Source of the DNA: an uncultured Granulosicoccaceae bacterium
Lineage (GTDB): Bacteria > Pseudomonadota > Gammaproteobacteria > Granulosicoccales > Granulosicoccaceae
Direction of reading: 5' to 3'
Assembly: GCA_938005265.1 (NCBI GenBank)
Contig: CALLOA010000027.1
Coordinates: 16,642 to 80,641, forward strand
DNA length: 64,000 bases
Part shown: piece after piece, positions 1-9,428 of the stretch
Layout: every line of letters starts with the position of its first letter
How positions within the stretch are numbered: position 1 is the first letter of the stretch
Translations under genes and position numbers: made by a program
The notes under the pieces: generated by a model
Databases searched by the model: none
The model's input: only the letters and a program-made list of their open reading frames with translations
What the model was told of the DNA's origin: nothing

Positions 1-345
1 CATTAGAACTGCGGCGATTAGCAGTGCTTCAAACGGTTTGATTTCGCCGGTGGCCAAGGGGCGGTTGCTGGTACGTGCCACATGGGCATCGAAATTACGG
101 TCTGCGTAATCGTTGATAGCACAACCAGCAGAGCGAGTCAGTATGGTGCCAAGTACAAAAATGACTAGTACCTTGAGTGACGGTATACCGTCTGCTGCAA
201 ACCACAAGGCCCAGAGCATTGGCCACATCAAAAGCCAGATACCGATAGGGCGGTCCATCCGGGTTAGTGACAGGTAGGCACGGATTCGCCCTCTGCCGAC
301 TTGGGTAGTTGACGCATCTGAGTATTGTGTTGGGGCGCTGCTCAC
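1..345 (-). CDS. ubiA: 4-hydroxybenzoate polyprenyltransferase (UbiA family), C-terminus beyond window
   Basis: Reverse-strand translation from a GTG at 345 gives ...[21 protein letters not shown]...[29 protein letters not shown]..., typical UbiA NDxxD and RPLATG motifs; open at the window edge. Confidence 0.88.
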   Translation of the reverse strand, partial: MSSAPTQYSDASTTQVGRGRIRAYLSLTRMDRPIGIWLLMWPMLWALWFAADGIPSLKVLVIFVLGTILTRSAGCAINDYADRNFDAHVARTSNRPLATGEIKPFEALLIAAVLM

Positions 346-475
346 GAAACTATCTACACTTCATTGTGTCTGCAATGTGCGATGGTAATTGTATCTGATC
401 GTGAGCAAAGGTGGTGCAGGTTGGGTAAACTAGCAAAAAATCTTTCAATTCGAACTGTAGGACGGCAAGACCAAG

Positions 476-1825
476 ATGAGCAAGGATTATGATTTGTTGG
501 CAATCGGTGCCGGTAGCGGCGGCATAGCAACGGCCAATCGTGCTGCTTCCTATGGTGCCCGTTGCGCCGTGGTCGAGGCGGATACCCGTCTGGGCGGTAC
601 ATGTGTCAATCGCGGCTGCGTGCCTAAGAAAGTGATGTGGTATGGAGCAAGCATGGCACATGCTCTGGAGGATGCGGCGGGCTACGGATTCGATGTCAAG
701 GTAAACGGGTTTAACTGGACACAGCTGGTTAAAGATCGCGAAGCCTATATACGCCGTATCAACAAATCTTACGAAAATACCCTGGGAAAGGCCGGTGTTG
801 ATGTGTTGCAAGGGCATGGCAGATTGGTGGATGCAAATACCGTCAGTGTCGGAGATAAAACGGTTACTGCCGAACGCATTATATTGGCGCCCGGTGGTTC
901 TCCAGCGGTACCGTCAGTGCCGGGTGCGGAGCTTGGCATCACATCGGATGGTTTCTTTGAGCTACAGGATCTGCCTGCTAGTGTTGCTGTGGTGGGTGCT
1001 GGATATATTGCAGTTGAACTTGCCGGTATGTTGCAGGCTTTGGGGTCGAGCGTCACTATGCTGTTACGCAAGACGCACTTTCTTAGAAATTTCGACGAAA
1101 TGATGCATTCGACTCTTACTGAATCAATGCAGTCAGCTGGTGTTGAAATGAAAACCGGATTTTCCATATCTGCCTTGAAGCAGACAGATGATGGCATTTT
1201 GGTAGAAAGTACTGACGGTGCGACCTGTGGCCCGTTTGAAAAAGTTATCTGGGCTATAGGAAGAAAGCCTGCAACTGCTGAACTGGGTCTGGAAAATATA
1301 TCGCTGGAAGTCGATCCGCGTGGCTATATCCCGGTAGATGAATTTCAACGCACCTCTGTGGAGTCGGTTTATGCCATTGGTGATGTCACCGGTCAGGCTG
1401 AACTCACGCCTGTTGCGATCGCCGCCGGCAGGCGCCTGGCTGATCGAATATACAATGGCATGGAAGGGCGCAAACTCGATTACAGCCTGATTCCTACTGT
1501 GGTTTTCAGTCATCCGCCGATCGGCACCGTCGGCCTGACCGAAGATGAAGCAAGAAAGCAGTATGGTGATAGTGTCGAAGTTTTTTCTGCGCGCTTTACA
1601 CCCATGGTGTCGGTGTTTTCAGAACATGCCAGCAAGACGGCGATGAAGCTTATAGTTGAAGGGCCGCAGCAACGTGTTGTTGGTTGCCATATTATCGGCG
1701 ATGGGGCAGATGAAATGCTGCAGGGTTTTGCTGTGGCAATGAAAATGGGAGCTACCAAAAAAGATTTTGATGACACTGTTGCCATACACCCCACAAGCTC
1801 TGAAGAATTGGTGACTATGCGCTAA
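476..1825 (+). CDS. gor: Glutathione-disulfide reductase
   Basis: [17 protein letters not shown]-binding motif, [16 protein letters not shown] redox disulfide motif, C-terminal [13 protein letters not shown]. Confidence 0.93.
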   Translation: MSKDYDLLAIGAGSGGIATANRAASYGARCAVVEADTRLGGTCVNRGCVPKKVMWYGASMAHALEDAAGYGFDVKVNGFNWTQLVKDREAYIRRINKSYENTLGKAGVDVLQGHGRLVDANTVSVGDKTVTAERIILAPGGSPAVPSVPGAELGITSDGFFELQDLPASVAVVGAGYIAVELAGMLQALGSSVTMLLRKTHFLRNFDEMMHSTLTESMQSAGVEMKTGFSISALKQTDDGILVESTDGATCGPFEKVIWAIGRKPATAELGLENISLEVDPRGYIPVDEFQRTSVESVYAIGDVTGQAELTPVAIAAGRRLADRIYNGMEGRKLDYSLIPTVVFSHPPIGTVGLTEDEARKQYGDSVEVFSARFTPMVSVFSEHASKTAMKLIVEGPQQRVVGCHIIGDGADEMLQGFAVAMKMGATKKDFDDTVAIHPTSSEELVTMR

Positions 1826-2118
1826 TCCTTTTTGATGGTGTGAAATATTTGGCAGAACAGTTTGAAATAGCGTAATTTAAGGCTAATGTAAGTTTGCTTG
1901 CTGCCGTTGACTCCTTTGCAGAAATCATTTCTGCACTCTCTTCCCTTCATTGTTATGAAGTTTCTGTGGGCAATTGCCCACAGGTTTCTTCAACTGTTTT
2001 TCAATAACACTTTTCTATTGCTCATAATTGATCAGCATTGATCTCCTACCCTCCTGTTGCGGGTAAATATCGCTCAGTTCCTGCCGATAGCAACTGCGTG
2101 GATAATGAATCTTTGCCA

Positions 2119-2691
2119 ATGCCTGACAAACACAATCGCACGTCATCTTTAGACGGTGCCTCACAAGTAAAGGGCTTCTCGTTAATAGAGCTCGTCATTG
2201 TGCTGGCGATTCTTGCAATTATCGGAGCGCTTGCAGCACCCTCGTTTGGGCAGTTTGTGCGCAGTAACAAAATATCAGCGACAACCAACGATCTGGTTGG
2301 TGCGCTATACGCTGCGCGATCAGAGGCCATTACGCGAGGTTTAAGTACGGTTGTTTGCCCCAGCGTGAATTCACAAGATGCGGATGCGGTATGTCAGGCT
2401 GGTGCTGACTGGTCTAGTGGCTTTATCGCTTTTGTGGATGCTAATGGAAATGGCAATCGCGAGCCTGCTGGCGAGGATATTCTGGCTCAGGTGGAGCCGC
2501 TGGACATGGGGTTCGTAGTCACGCCTGATGCGGTTTTCAGTGATCAGGTGTTTTTCTCGAATGAAGGTGGTAGCACCAATCTTGCCGGTGTGCCGTTAAA
2601 CGGCCAGTTCACGATCGAATTTGCAGATCAGCCTGCACGACAGGTGACAATATCTGCCAATGGTCGCGTCAGTTCGAAATCATCACTCTAG
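2119..2691 (+). CDS. fimT: Type IV pilus minor pilin, GspH/FimT family
   Basis: Prepilin motif KGFSLIELVIVLAILAIIGALAAP; ORF is open from 2038, but the ATG at 2119 is the more plausible start. Confidence 0.85.
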   Translation: MPDKHNRTSSLDGASQVKGFSLIELVIVLAILAIIGALAAPSFGQFVRSNKISATTNDLVGALYAARSEAITRGLSTVVCPSVNSQDADAVCQAGADWSSGFIAFVDANGNGNREPAGEDILAQVEPLDMGFVVTPDAVFSDQVFFSNEGGSTNLAGVPLNGQFTIEFADQPARQVTISANGRVSSKSSL

Positions 2692-2701
2692 CAGTGTCGT
2701 C

Positions 2702-3298
2702 ATGAGTAAAAATATATTGAACCCGCCTCATACCACACCGTTGTCCGGCGTTTGCCGTCGCGAAGCGCAGCAGGGTGTGGGCATTATCGAGGTACTTATT
2801 GCTCTGGTAGTTGTGTCGCTTGGGGTATTGGGTATGGCAAGTTTGCAACTCACCGGTATTAAACACAGCTCCAGCGGCTATAACCGGTCAATGGCTGTAC
2901 TGTTTGTCGAGAATCTGGCCAGCCGAATGCGGTCCAATCCTGATTCTGTAGCTGAAGGGCACTATGCCGGGTACGACTCGGCGGGTTTGAATTGTAATGT
3001 CCGACCAGCACCGTTTTGTCAGGCTTCAATTGGCGTTGCAGCGCAAACTTGCGAGCCTGATGAGATGGCCGCCTTTGATTTGTATTCGATTGCTTGTGGA
3101 TCCATAGGTAGTGATGGAGAAGCGCAAGACGGTGTAAACAACCTCTTGAATGCCGGGCGTTTGCAAGTCGAGTGTGATGATGCGCCTTGTGCGTCCAATT
3201 CAAATTACAGATTGACCATTACCTGGAACGAAGGAAGTACAACTACAGATCAGGACATTGAAGATCTGAAGACCGTACAAGTGAGGTTCAATCCATGA
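2702..3298 (+). CDS. pilV: Type IV pilus modification protein PilV
   Basis: GVGIIEVLIALVVVSLGVLGMASLQ prepilin helix; gene order after fimT. Confidence 0.85.
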   Translation: MSKNILNPPHTTPLSGVCRREAQQGVGIIEVLIALVVVSLGVLGMASLQLTGIKHSSSGYNRSMAVLFVENLASRMRSNPDSVAEGHYAGYDSAGLNCNVRPAPFCQASIGVAAQTCEPDEMAAFDLYSIACGSIGSDGEAQDGVNNLLNAGRLQVECDDAPCASNSNYRLTITWNEGSTTTDQDIEDLKTVQVRFNP

Positions 3299-4017
3299 GC
3301 CGCAATACGTTGCATCGCGAGCGCTACTCAGACCTAAGTTTTGCTGACAAACGCAAGCAGTCAGGTTTGACGATAATCGAACTCATGATATCCCTGGTAT
3401 TGGGATTGATAATCATAAGTGCCGTCATCAATGTTTACGTAGGCAGTTCCCGTTCATCAAGTTTCACTAATGGGCTGAACACCATGCAGGAAAATGGCAG
3501 ATACGGTGTATCGGCTATGCAACGGGGTATTCGTCTTGCTGGCTTTTCCCCCGGTCAGGAAATAGAGCCTTTTGATTTCACAATAGCTGATCAGGACAGT
3601 GTCGTTGTCCGGTCTCAACTGCCCACCGATTGCAACGGCCAATCTACCGCTGCACAAGGGGGGCTGGCTGTTAATACCTATCGACTGGATACCACTGAGT
3701 GGCGCATAGTATGTCGTGGTAATTCCGCGGCAGCAACGGACATGCCACTGGTAGATGGCGTCTATGGTTTCCGAGTTTTGTACGGAATTGATTCCGATGG
3801 CGATATGTTTTCTGAAAGCTACGTACCCTTTGATGCGAATCTGGACCCGCTAATGGTAAACAGTGTGCGTTTTGCATTGCTGGTGGGGTCTGATGGCCCT
3901 ATAAGATCGCGTAGCGTGGAGGAAACACACGTTCTGCTTGATCAAGAGTATGCGACCAATGACAAGCTATCACGCCGTGTATTTACGACCACCGTATTGC
4001 TCAGGAACAGGCGTTAG
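3295..4017 (+). CDS. pilW: PilW family minor pilin
   Basis: SGLTIIELMISLVLGLIIISAV prepilin motif; 4-bp overlap with pilV. Confidence 0.85.
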   Translation: MSRNTLHRERYSDLSFADKRKQSGLTIIELMISLVLGLIIISAVINVYVGSSRSSSFTNGLNTMQENGRYGVSAMQRGIRLAGFSPGQEIEPFDFTIADQDSVVVRSQLPTDCNGQSTAAQGGLAVNTYRLDTTEWRIVCRGNSAAATDMPLVDGVYGFRVLYGIDSDGDMFSESYVPFDANLDPLMVNSVRFALLVGSDGPIRSRSVEETHVLLDQEYATNDKLSRRVFTTTVLLRNRR

Positions 4018-4020
4018 AGC

Positions 4021-4644
4021 ATGAATAATTCAAGCAAATTGGAAATGCCTGTGCAGGGACACCCCATGTTGGCAAAGCAAAACCCGAGTATGGGATTCAA
4101 CCCGGTGAATCGCCAGCGGGGTCTCGCCCTGGTTGTAAGCCTTGTGTTGCTGGTTGCAATGACAATAATCGGTGTTGCAACGCTCAAAAGTACGCGCCTT
4201 AACGAAAAAATATCAGGCAATGCTCAACAGAAAGCCATTAGTTTTGAAGCTGCAGAATCTGCTATCGCCACCATGTGGGATGCGCAGTCATTGACTAGCA
4301 CGCTGGAGCAGATACCCAATGGAATTTTTAACAATCCCTTGCCTGTTGTACCGGCAGGTCTTGCTGATCAATTGTCAGCTGATTTTGATCAAACCAATGA
4401 GCATGGTGTCAGCGTTGATATAGATGCGGGTGTTACTGTTCAATATTGTGGTGAGCTTGCATTGCCTGCCGGTACTGGTGCCAGTGCAGATGAATCAGAA
4501 GTGCAATTGCAGGGTATTGTGTTTGATGTAAACGGCTTTGCCTCGATTGCGGGCAGTAATGCCAGATCAGATCATATTCAACGGGGTTATGTGATCAGGC
4601 CAAAAACCGGGCGTACTGGAAACTGCACAGTACCTGGCGCCTGA
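4021..4644 (+). CDS. pilX: PilX family pilus assembly protein
   Basis: QRGLALVVSLVLLVAMTIIGVATLKSTRLNEKISGN, a PilX-like N-terminus lacking Glu5; position after pilW. Confidence 0.82.
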   Translation: MNNSSKLEMPVQGHPMLAKQNPSMGFNPVNRQRGLALVVSLVLLVAMTIIGVATLKSTRLNEKISGNAQQKAISFEAAESAIATMWDAQSLTSTLEQIPNGIFNNPLPVVPAGLADQLSADFDQTNEHGVSVDIDAGVTVQYCGELALPAGTGASADESEVQLQGIVFDVNGFASIAGSNARSDHIQRGYVIRPKTGRTGNCTVPGA

Positions 4645-4680
4645 TATCCGTAGCTAACCAACAAGCGTAACCAAGTAAGC

Positions 4681-4706
4681 GTCTGGCAGCGCTGCATGCG
4701 CTAGAC
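4681..4706 (+). other. Hairpin in the pilX-pilE gap
   Basis: GTCT-ggc-AGCGC-tgcat-GCGCT-AGAC, complementary arms with a 3-nt bulge. Confidence 0.5.
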
Positions 4707-4724
4707 CAAAAAAGAATTTTCATC

Positions 4725-5180
4725 ATGAACCTGACAAGAAAAAACAACATCCAATCCAGCAAGCTTATCTACAGCCGTGGATTTACACTTATAGAGGTCA
4801 TGATTGCGGTAGCAATTTTGGGGATAATTGCCGCAATCGCTATTCCCAGCTATTCTGCTTATATGAACAAAACTCGCCGCGTCGATGCTGTTACGCTATT
4901 GTCTGAAATCGCGGGTGAGCAACAACGCTTCTTTACTGAAAACAATCGTTATGCAACGGACCTGACGGAAATGGGATATCCGGATGCCGCTGAAGAGAGC
5001 GAAAATGGATATTATTCAGTAAGTGTTAGTGCCAGTACGCGCTCGTCCTATACGTTGATTGCAGAACCGGTAGCCGGTGCTGCGCAGGAAAATGATACCG
5101 ATTGCGGGTCGTTCACCATCACTTCAACCGGTATCAAGGGTGTCGAAGGTGCTGCCAAACCCGCTGATCAATGCTGGTAG
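4725..5180 (+). CDS. pilE: Type IV pilin, PilE family
   Basis: RGFTLIEVMIAVAILGIIAAIAIPSYSAYMNKTRRVDAVTLL; C-terminal Cys pair CGSFTIT...DQCW. Confidence 0.88.
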   Translation: MNLTRKNNIQSSKLIYSRGFTLIEVMIAVAILGIIAAIAIPSYSAYMNKTRRVDAVTLLSEIAGEQQRFFTENNRYATDLTEMGYPDAAEESENGYYSVSVSASTRSSYTLIAEPVAGAAQENDTDCGSFTITSTGIKGVEGAAKPADQCW

Positions 5181-5260
5181 ATACTACGGCAAGCAGGTAT
5201 TGAACACGCTGTGTAGCCCTTCAGGAAACATTGATCTGTAAACAGCTGCAGATCATCGTT

Positions 5261-5302
5261 ATTGCCTTCCCCCAGAATTTTATTACCTTCCCCCAGAATT
5301 GC
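5261..5302. repeat. 21-bp tandem duplication
   Basis: ATTGCCTTCCCCCAGAATTTT followed by ATTACCTTCCCCCAGAATTGC. Confidence 0.85.
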
Positions 5303-5320
5303 CTGCCTGCAGGCATTCTG
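5294..5320 (+). terminator. Putative terminator hairpin downstream of pilE
   Basis: CAGAATTGCCTGC/GCAGGCATTCTG arms, followed by GAGCCTTTTTG. Confidence 0.45.
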
Positions 5321-5455
5321 CTCTGATAATGAGCCTTTTTGTCAGATTGGCTTGAATATGGCGGCTGCTAAGGCCGTCGGAAACAGTAGCATTGCCAACG
5401 TGGGCCTGGCCCTTTAGGATTCATGTCTGATTCCTGTCACAACTACTGAATCCCA

Positions 5456-7012
5456 ATGAACAACCCTCGCAAGCGCAGACGCGCGCGCAAGACCGGGGCG
5501 GTGGCCAAGGTGGCACTGCCTCAGCTCGAACGACGTGTGCTTCGTAACCGTTTCGCGCCTGTTGAACCGCTGGATGAGGAACAAATTAATCTTATCCACG
5601 AAGCAAGCATGACTTTGCTGGAAGAGCAGGGCATTGAGGTTTTGGGGGATATGGCTCTCGATCTGTTTCGCAAGGCCGGTGCTGATGTTGATTCAGCAGG
5701 CGTGGTGCGAATGGACCGGGGCCTGTTAATGGAAGCAATCGCGAGCGCGCCAGAAAAATTCTCGGTAACGCCTCGCAACGATGCAAATACCCTGCAGGTT
5801 GGCGAAGATGTTATCAATTTCGGTATGGTGTCCGGCCCACCCAATGTGCACGACAATATCAACGGTCGGCGTATGGGAAACATTCGTGATTTCGAAAGCC
5901 TGGTCAAGTTTGGTCAGTATTTCAACGTCATCACATTCTTTGGCAATCAGGCTGTAGCGCCAACAGATCTGCCAGTCAACACCCGACATCTGGATACCCT
6001 GCTAGCCAGCATTGTTTATTCAGACAAACCGTTTTTCTCAACCGGGATAGGTGCGGGTCGATCACTGGATGCGATTAATATGTGCGCCATAGCGCGTGGT
6101 ATCAGTGTCGAAGAACTGGCCGCATCACCAAGTGCGATGACCAATATCAATGTAAATTCTCCACGCAAACTTGATGACAGCATGGCTTATGGTGCAATGC
6201 AATTGGCCACCCATGGGCAGCCGGTTTCTGTAACACCGTTTACGTTAATGGGCGCCATGACGCCTGCGACACTGGGTGGGGCACTGGTGCAGCAAAACGC
6301 TGAGGCCTTGCTCGGCATCGCATTGTTACAATTCACCAGACCGGGAACACCCGTTATTTATGGTGGTTTCACGTCCAATGTTGATATGCGCTCCGGCTCA
6401 CCTGCCTTTGGCACGCCAGAGAATGCTATGGCAAATCTCGCTGGCGGGCAGCTTTCACGCTTTTACAAATTACCGCACAGAACCAGTGCCTGTAATGCAT
6501 CCAATGCGGTTGACCTGCAAGCTGTTTATGAAACCCAGATGGCTCTATGGGGTTCGGTGATGGGCCACGGAAATCTCATTTACCATACCGCAGGCTGGCT
6601 AGAAGGCGGGTTGGTGGCGTCGTTTGAAAAAGTGATAGTGGATTGCGAAATGCTACAGCACATGACGCAATTTCTTCAGCCTGTAAAAATTGATCTCGAT
6701 GAAATTGGCTTGGATGCCATGCGTGAAGTGGGCCCCGGTGGTCATTTTTTTGGTTGTGAGCACACCATGGCTCGATATAAGGATGCGTTTTATCAGCCTT
6801 TCCTCAGTGATTGGCAAAACCATGAGAATTGGGTGGCATCAGGATCTAAAGATGCAACGCAACGAGCCACTGAAATATGGCCAAAAATATTACAGGAATT
6901 TGAAGCACCGCCGCTGGACCCGGCTATAAAGGAAGAGCTGGAGGCGTACGTGGTTAAACGAAAAGAGGAGTTGGGTAAAGAAGAGCCAGCGTTAGAGCCA
7001 GTCTTGATATGA
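5456..7012 (+). CDS. Trimethylamine methyltransferase (MttB) family protein
   Basis: 518-aa protein resembling the MttB superfamily (e.g. FGMVSGPPNVHD, GGxxSNVDMRSGSPAFGTPE); continuous frame with no in-frame amber. Confidence 0.85.
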   Translation: MNNPRKRRRARKTGAVAKVALPQLERRVLRNRFAPVEPLDEEQINLIHEASMTLLEEQGIEVLGDMALDLFRKAGADVDSAGVVRMDRGLLMEAIASAPEKFSVTPRNDANTLQVGEDVINFGMVSGPPNVHDNINGRRMGNIRDFESLVKFGQYFNVITFFGNQAVAPTDLPVNTRHLDTLLASIVYSDKPFFSTGIGAGRSLDAINMCAIARGISVEELAASPSAMTNINVNSPRKLDDSMAYGAMQLATHGQPVSVTPFTLMGAMTPATLGGALVQQNAEALLGIALLQFTRPGTPVIYGGFTSNVDMRSGSPAFGTPENAMANLAGGQLSRFYKLPHRTSACNASNAVDLQAVYETQMALWGSVMGHGNLIYHTAGWLEGGLVASFEKVIVDCEMLQHMTQFLQPVKIDLDEIGLDAMREVGPGGHFFGCEHTMARYKDAFYQPFLSDWQNHENWVASGSKDATQRATEIWPKILQEFEAPPLDPAIKEELEAYVVKRKEELGKEEPALEPVLI

Positions 7013-7025
7013 GAGTGCGTAACGA

Positions 7026-7052
7026 CAATGCCCTCGCTAATGCGAGGGCATG
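7026..7052. terminator. Putative bidirectional terminator hairpin
   Basis: ATGCCCTCG-ctaat-GCGAGGGCAT inverted repeat between convergent genes. Confidence 0.6.
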
Positions 7053-7111
7053 CATTCATAAGGTTGTTAATCTTTGCTTTTTTAGTTCTTCCGCTTTTAG
7101 TCTTTCCGTTT

Positions 7112-7315
7112 TTAGTCTTTCAAAACGAAAGAAACCTTCATAGTGACGCGATATTCAACAATTTTGCCACCATCTACAACAACTTTCTGGTCTTTAACCC
7201 AGGCACCTTTGACATCCTTCAGAGTCTTGTCTGCGCGTTTTATACCTTGTTCTACGGCGTCGTCAAAACTTTTGCTGGAGGACGCGATTACTTCTGTAAC
7301 TTTTGCTACTGACAT
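7112..7315 (-). CDS. Dodecin family flavin-binding protein
   Basis: MSVAKVTEVIASSSKSFDDAVEQGIKRADKTLKDVKGAWVKDQKVVVDGGKIVEYRVTMKVSFVL is dodecin-like. Confidence 0.88.
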   Translation of the reverse strand: MSVAKVTEVIASSSKSFDDAVEQGIKRADKTLKDVKGAWVKDQKVVVDGGKIVEYRVTMKVSFVLKD

Positions 7316-7463
7316 AGGAATATACCTCTTACTGATTGATACTGAATACTGTCTTACAGACACGAACGGATATTATACTCGATTACAAGTACCATTCAGG
7401 TAGTCATAGTAAAATTGAGTTTCGTTTAACAGCCAGCTTCTTCCACCACAGGCTCTTATAACA

Positions 7464-8615
7464 ATGAATTACGATTCATCCTACTTCGATAAGGTGCTCG
7501 ATAGACGTCATACGAACAGTATTAAATGGGATAAGTATGGCGAGCGTGACGTTTTGCCACTATGGGTGGCAGATATGGACTTCCCAATTGCTGACGAAAT
7601 ACGCAACGCTATGCTGGAACGTCTTGAGCATCCCGTCATGGGGTACACGCATGCGTCGGAAAATTTATTTTGCGGTTTACGGTTGCACCTGAAAGAAGAA
7701 TTTTGCTGGAATATAGAAAAAGAATGGATTATCTGGATACCGGGTGTCGTGGCGGGATTGGCCGCTTGTGTAAGAGCTTATGCCAGGCAAGGTAGTGAGA
7801 TTATTACTAACCCGCCCATATACCATCATTTCTTTCAGGTGCATGATCAGGCCAGGCACAAGCTTGTTGAAGTGCCTTTACGCGTCGAGGGCAAACGCTG
7901 GACCTACGATATTGAAGCGATGCGCAAGGCAGTAAATGAAAACACTTCACTGATTATGCTTTGCTCGCCGCACAACCCGACAGGCACGGTATTCACGCCG
8001 GCGGAACTGCGTGAGATCTGCGCTATTGCGGATTCTGTTGGCGCAGTTGTCGCATCAGATGAAATACATTGCGGGTTGGTCTTGAACGGTGCGACACCAC
8101 ATAAGCCCACAGCTCTTGCAGCTGCCAACAGCGAATCGGTTGTGACTTTGATGTCTGCCAGTAAAACGTTCAATCTGGCAGGGGTCAATTGTTCTTACGG
8201 TATTATTGCTAACCCCGAATTACGGCAGAAATTCCAGGCTGCCTGCGCTGAAGTAATACCTCCGGTGTCTACGCTTTCTTACACTGCCGCAGAAGCAGCC
8301 TTTGCTTCAGGTCGGCCGTGGCGTCAGGGATTACTGGACTATTTGCGTGGCAACTACGCTTATCTGGTGGAAGAGTTCGCAAAGATTGATGGCATGGAGT
8401 TGCAATCGCTGGATGCAACCTATCTGGCATGGATTGACGCATCAAAGCTCGGTCTTAATGACACTAGCGGATTTTTTGAAAGCCACGGACTGGGTTTTTC
8501 TTCGGGTGAGCAGTTCAGGCAGCCCCAGCACCTTCGGCTGAATTTTGCTTGTCCCCGCAGTACACTTGAGCTCGCTATAAGTCGTGTGCACGCTGCACTT
8601 GCCACATTGGCTTAA
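7464..8615 (+). CDS. MalY/PatB-type PLP-dependent cystathionine beta-lyase/aminotransferase
   Basis: PLWVADMDFP, CSPHNPTG, SDEIHCGL and SASKTFNLAG (PLP Lys) motifs. Confidence 0.88.
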   Translation: MNYDSSYFDKVLDRRHTNSIKWDKYGERDVLPLWVADMDFPIADEIRNAMLERLEHPVMGYTHASENLFCGLRLHLKEEFCWNIEKEWIIWIPGVVAGLAACVRAYARQGSEIITNPPIYHHFFQVHDQARHKLVEVPLRVEGKRWTYDIEAMRKAVNENTSLIMLCSPHNPTGTVFTPAELREICAIADSVGAVVASDEIHCGLVLNGATPHKPTALAAANSESVVTLMSASKTFNLAGVNCSYGIIANPELRQKFQAACAEVIPPVSTLSYTAAEAAFASGRPWRQGLLDYLRGNYAYLVEEFAKIDGMELQSLDATYLAWIDASKLGLNDTSGFFESHGLGFSSGEQFRQPQHLRLNFACPRSTLELAISRVHAALATLA

Positions 8616-9337
8616 TGACTTGAGGCTGGCGGGGCGTAACCTGGAATTAGTAAGTCTCCATTGCGTAATGCATGTAAGAAGTTGAGTGTCATCCTTGCAC
8701 TGGCACCCCATAATATTTCACCATCATATTCATCAAAGTAGACGATAGTTGAGCGTTTGGACTCAGCTGTAGAAAGACCCTGGTTGTTTGGTGACGCTGG
8801 TCTTTCGCGAAGTTCGTAGTGGCTGCTGTCCATTAACCAGTCCAGCGGAATCGTAAAGGCTCGTGCGACTTCGCTGTCCTGCAGTTTCATTGTGCAGGGC
8901 CATTGCAGCAAGCCTACAACTGGAGTAACACGAAAGTAACTGATAGTTTCATAATCCGGTAGCACACCGACAACGCGAATTTTATCTCGCCGAATACCGA
9001 CTTCTTCACGCGTTTCGCGCAGTGCTGTATCCACAGCATCAACATCGCCCTTATCGCAAGCACCTCCGGGAAAAGCGACCTGACCGCTATGCCGGTCTTT
9101 TTCATTTTTGCTGCGCCTGATGTAGAGAACTTGCCACTGGTCAGCGTGTCTCAGCAGTGGTATCAGTACTGCCGCTTTGCGTAATTTGTATCTTTTTCCT
9201 GTACCTCTGGGCAGGTCGGAGGTGTGCAGTGCAGCCGCTTTGCTATCGCTGGGTTTGTTGGCCAGCTTGCTGACCCTGTTAGCAGGACTGATAAAGGGCA
9301 TGGAAATATCTGTCATTGTTTTATAAATATGAAGCAA
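8612..9337 (-). CDS. NUDIX hydrolase, CoA pyrophosphatase type
   Basis: GGACDKGDVDAVDTALRETREEVGI Nudix box. Confidence 0.85.
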   Translation of the reverse strand: MLHIYKTMTDISMPFISPANRVSKLANKPSDSKAAALHTSDLPRGTGKRYKLRKAAVLIPLLRHADQWQVLYIRRSKNEKDRHSGQVAFPGGACDKGDVDAVDTALRETREEVGIRRDKIRVVGVLPDYETISYFRVTPVVGLLQWPCTMKLQDSEVARAFTIPLDWLMDSSHYELRERPASPNNQGLSTAESKRSTIVYFDEYDGEILWGASARMTLNFLHALRNGDLLIPGYAPPASSH

Positions 9338-9428
9338 TTCACAGTGTAACCGATTTGTGCGTGACGGGAAGATGCCAGAAAAATGGCCATAAGCCGATAA
9401 CTAAACTACCCATCGGGATTTTTTTTGC

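Noticed and set aside
350-817. Antisense ORFs such as 350..817(-), 769..1197(-) and many similar entries in the ORF track
   Set aside because: They overlap strongly supported genes on the opposite strand or in another frame and show no recognisable protein features.
4681-4700. Possible sigma-54 promoter (TGGCAG...CATGC) upstream of pilE
   Set aside because: Spacing from the GG to the GC element is off by one from the required 10 nt, and the sequence is better explained as part of a hairpin.
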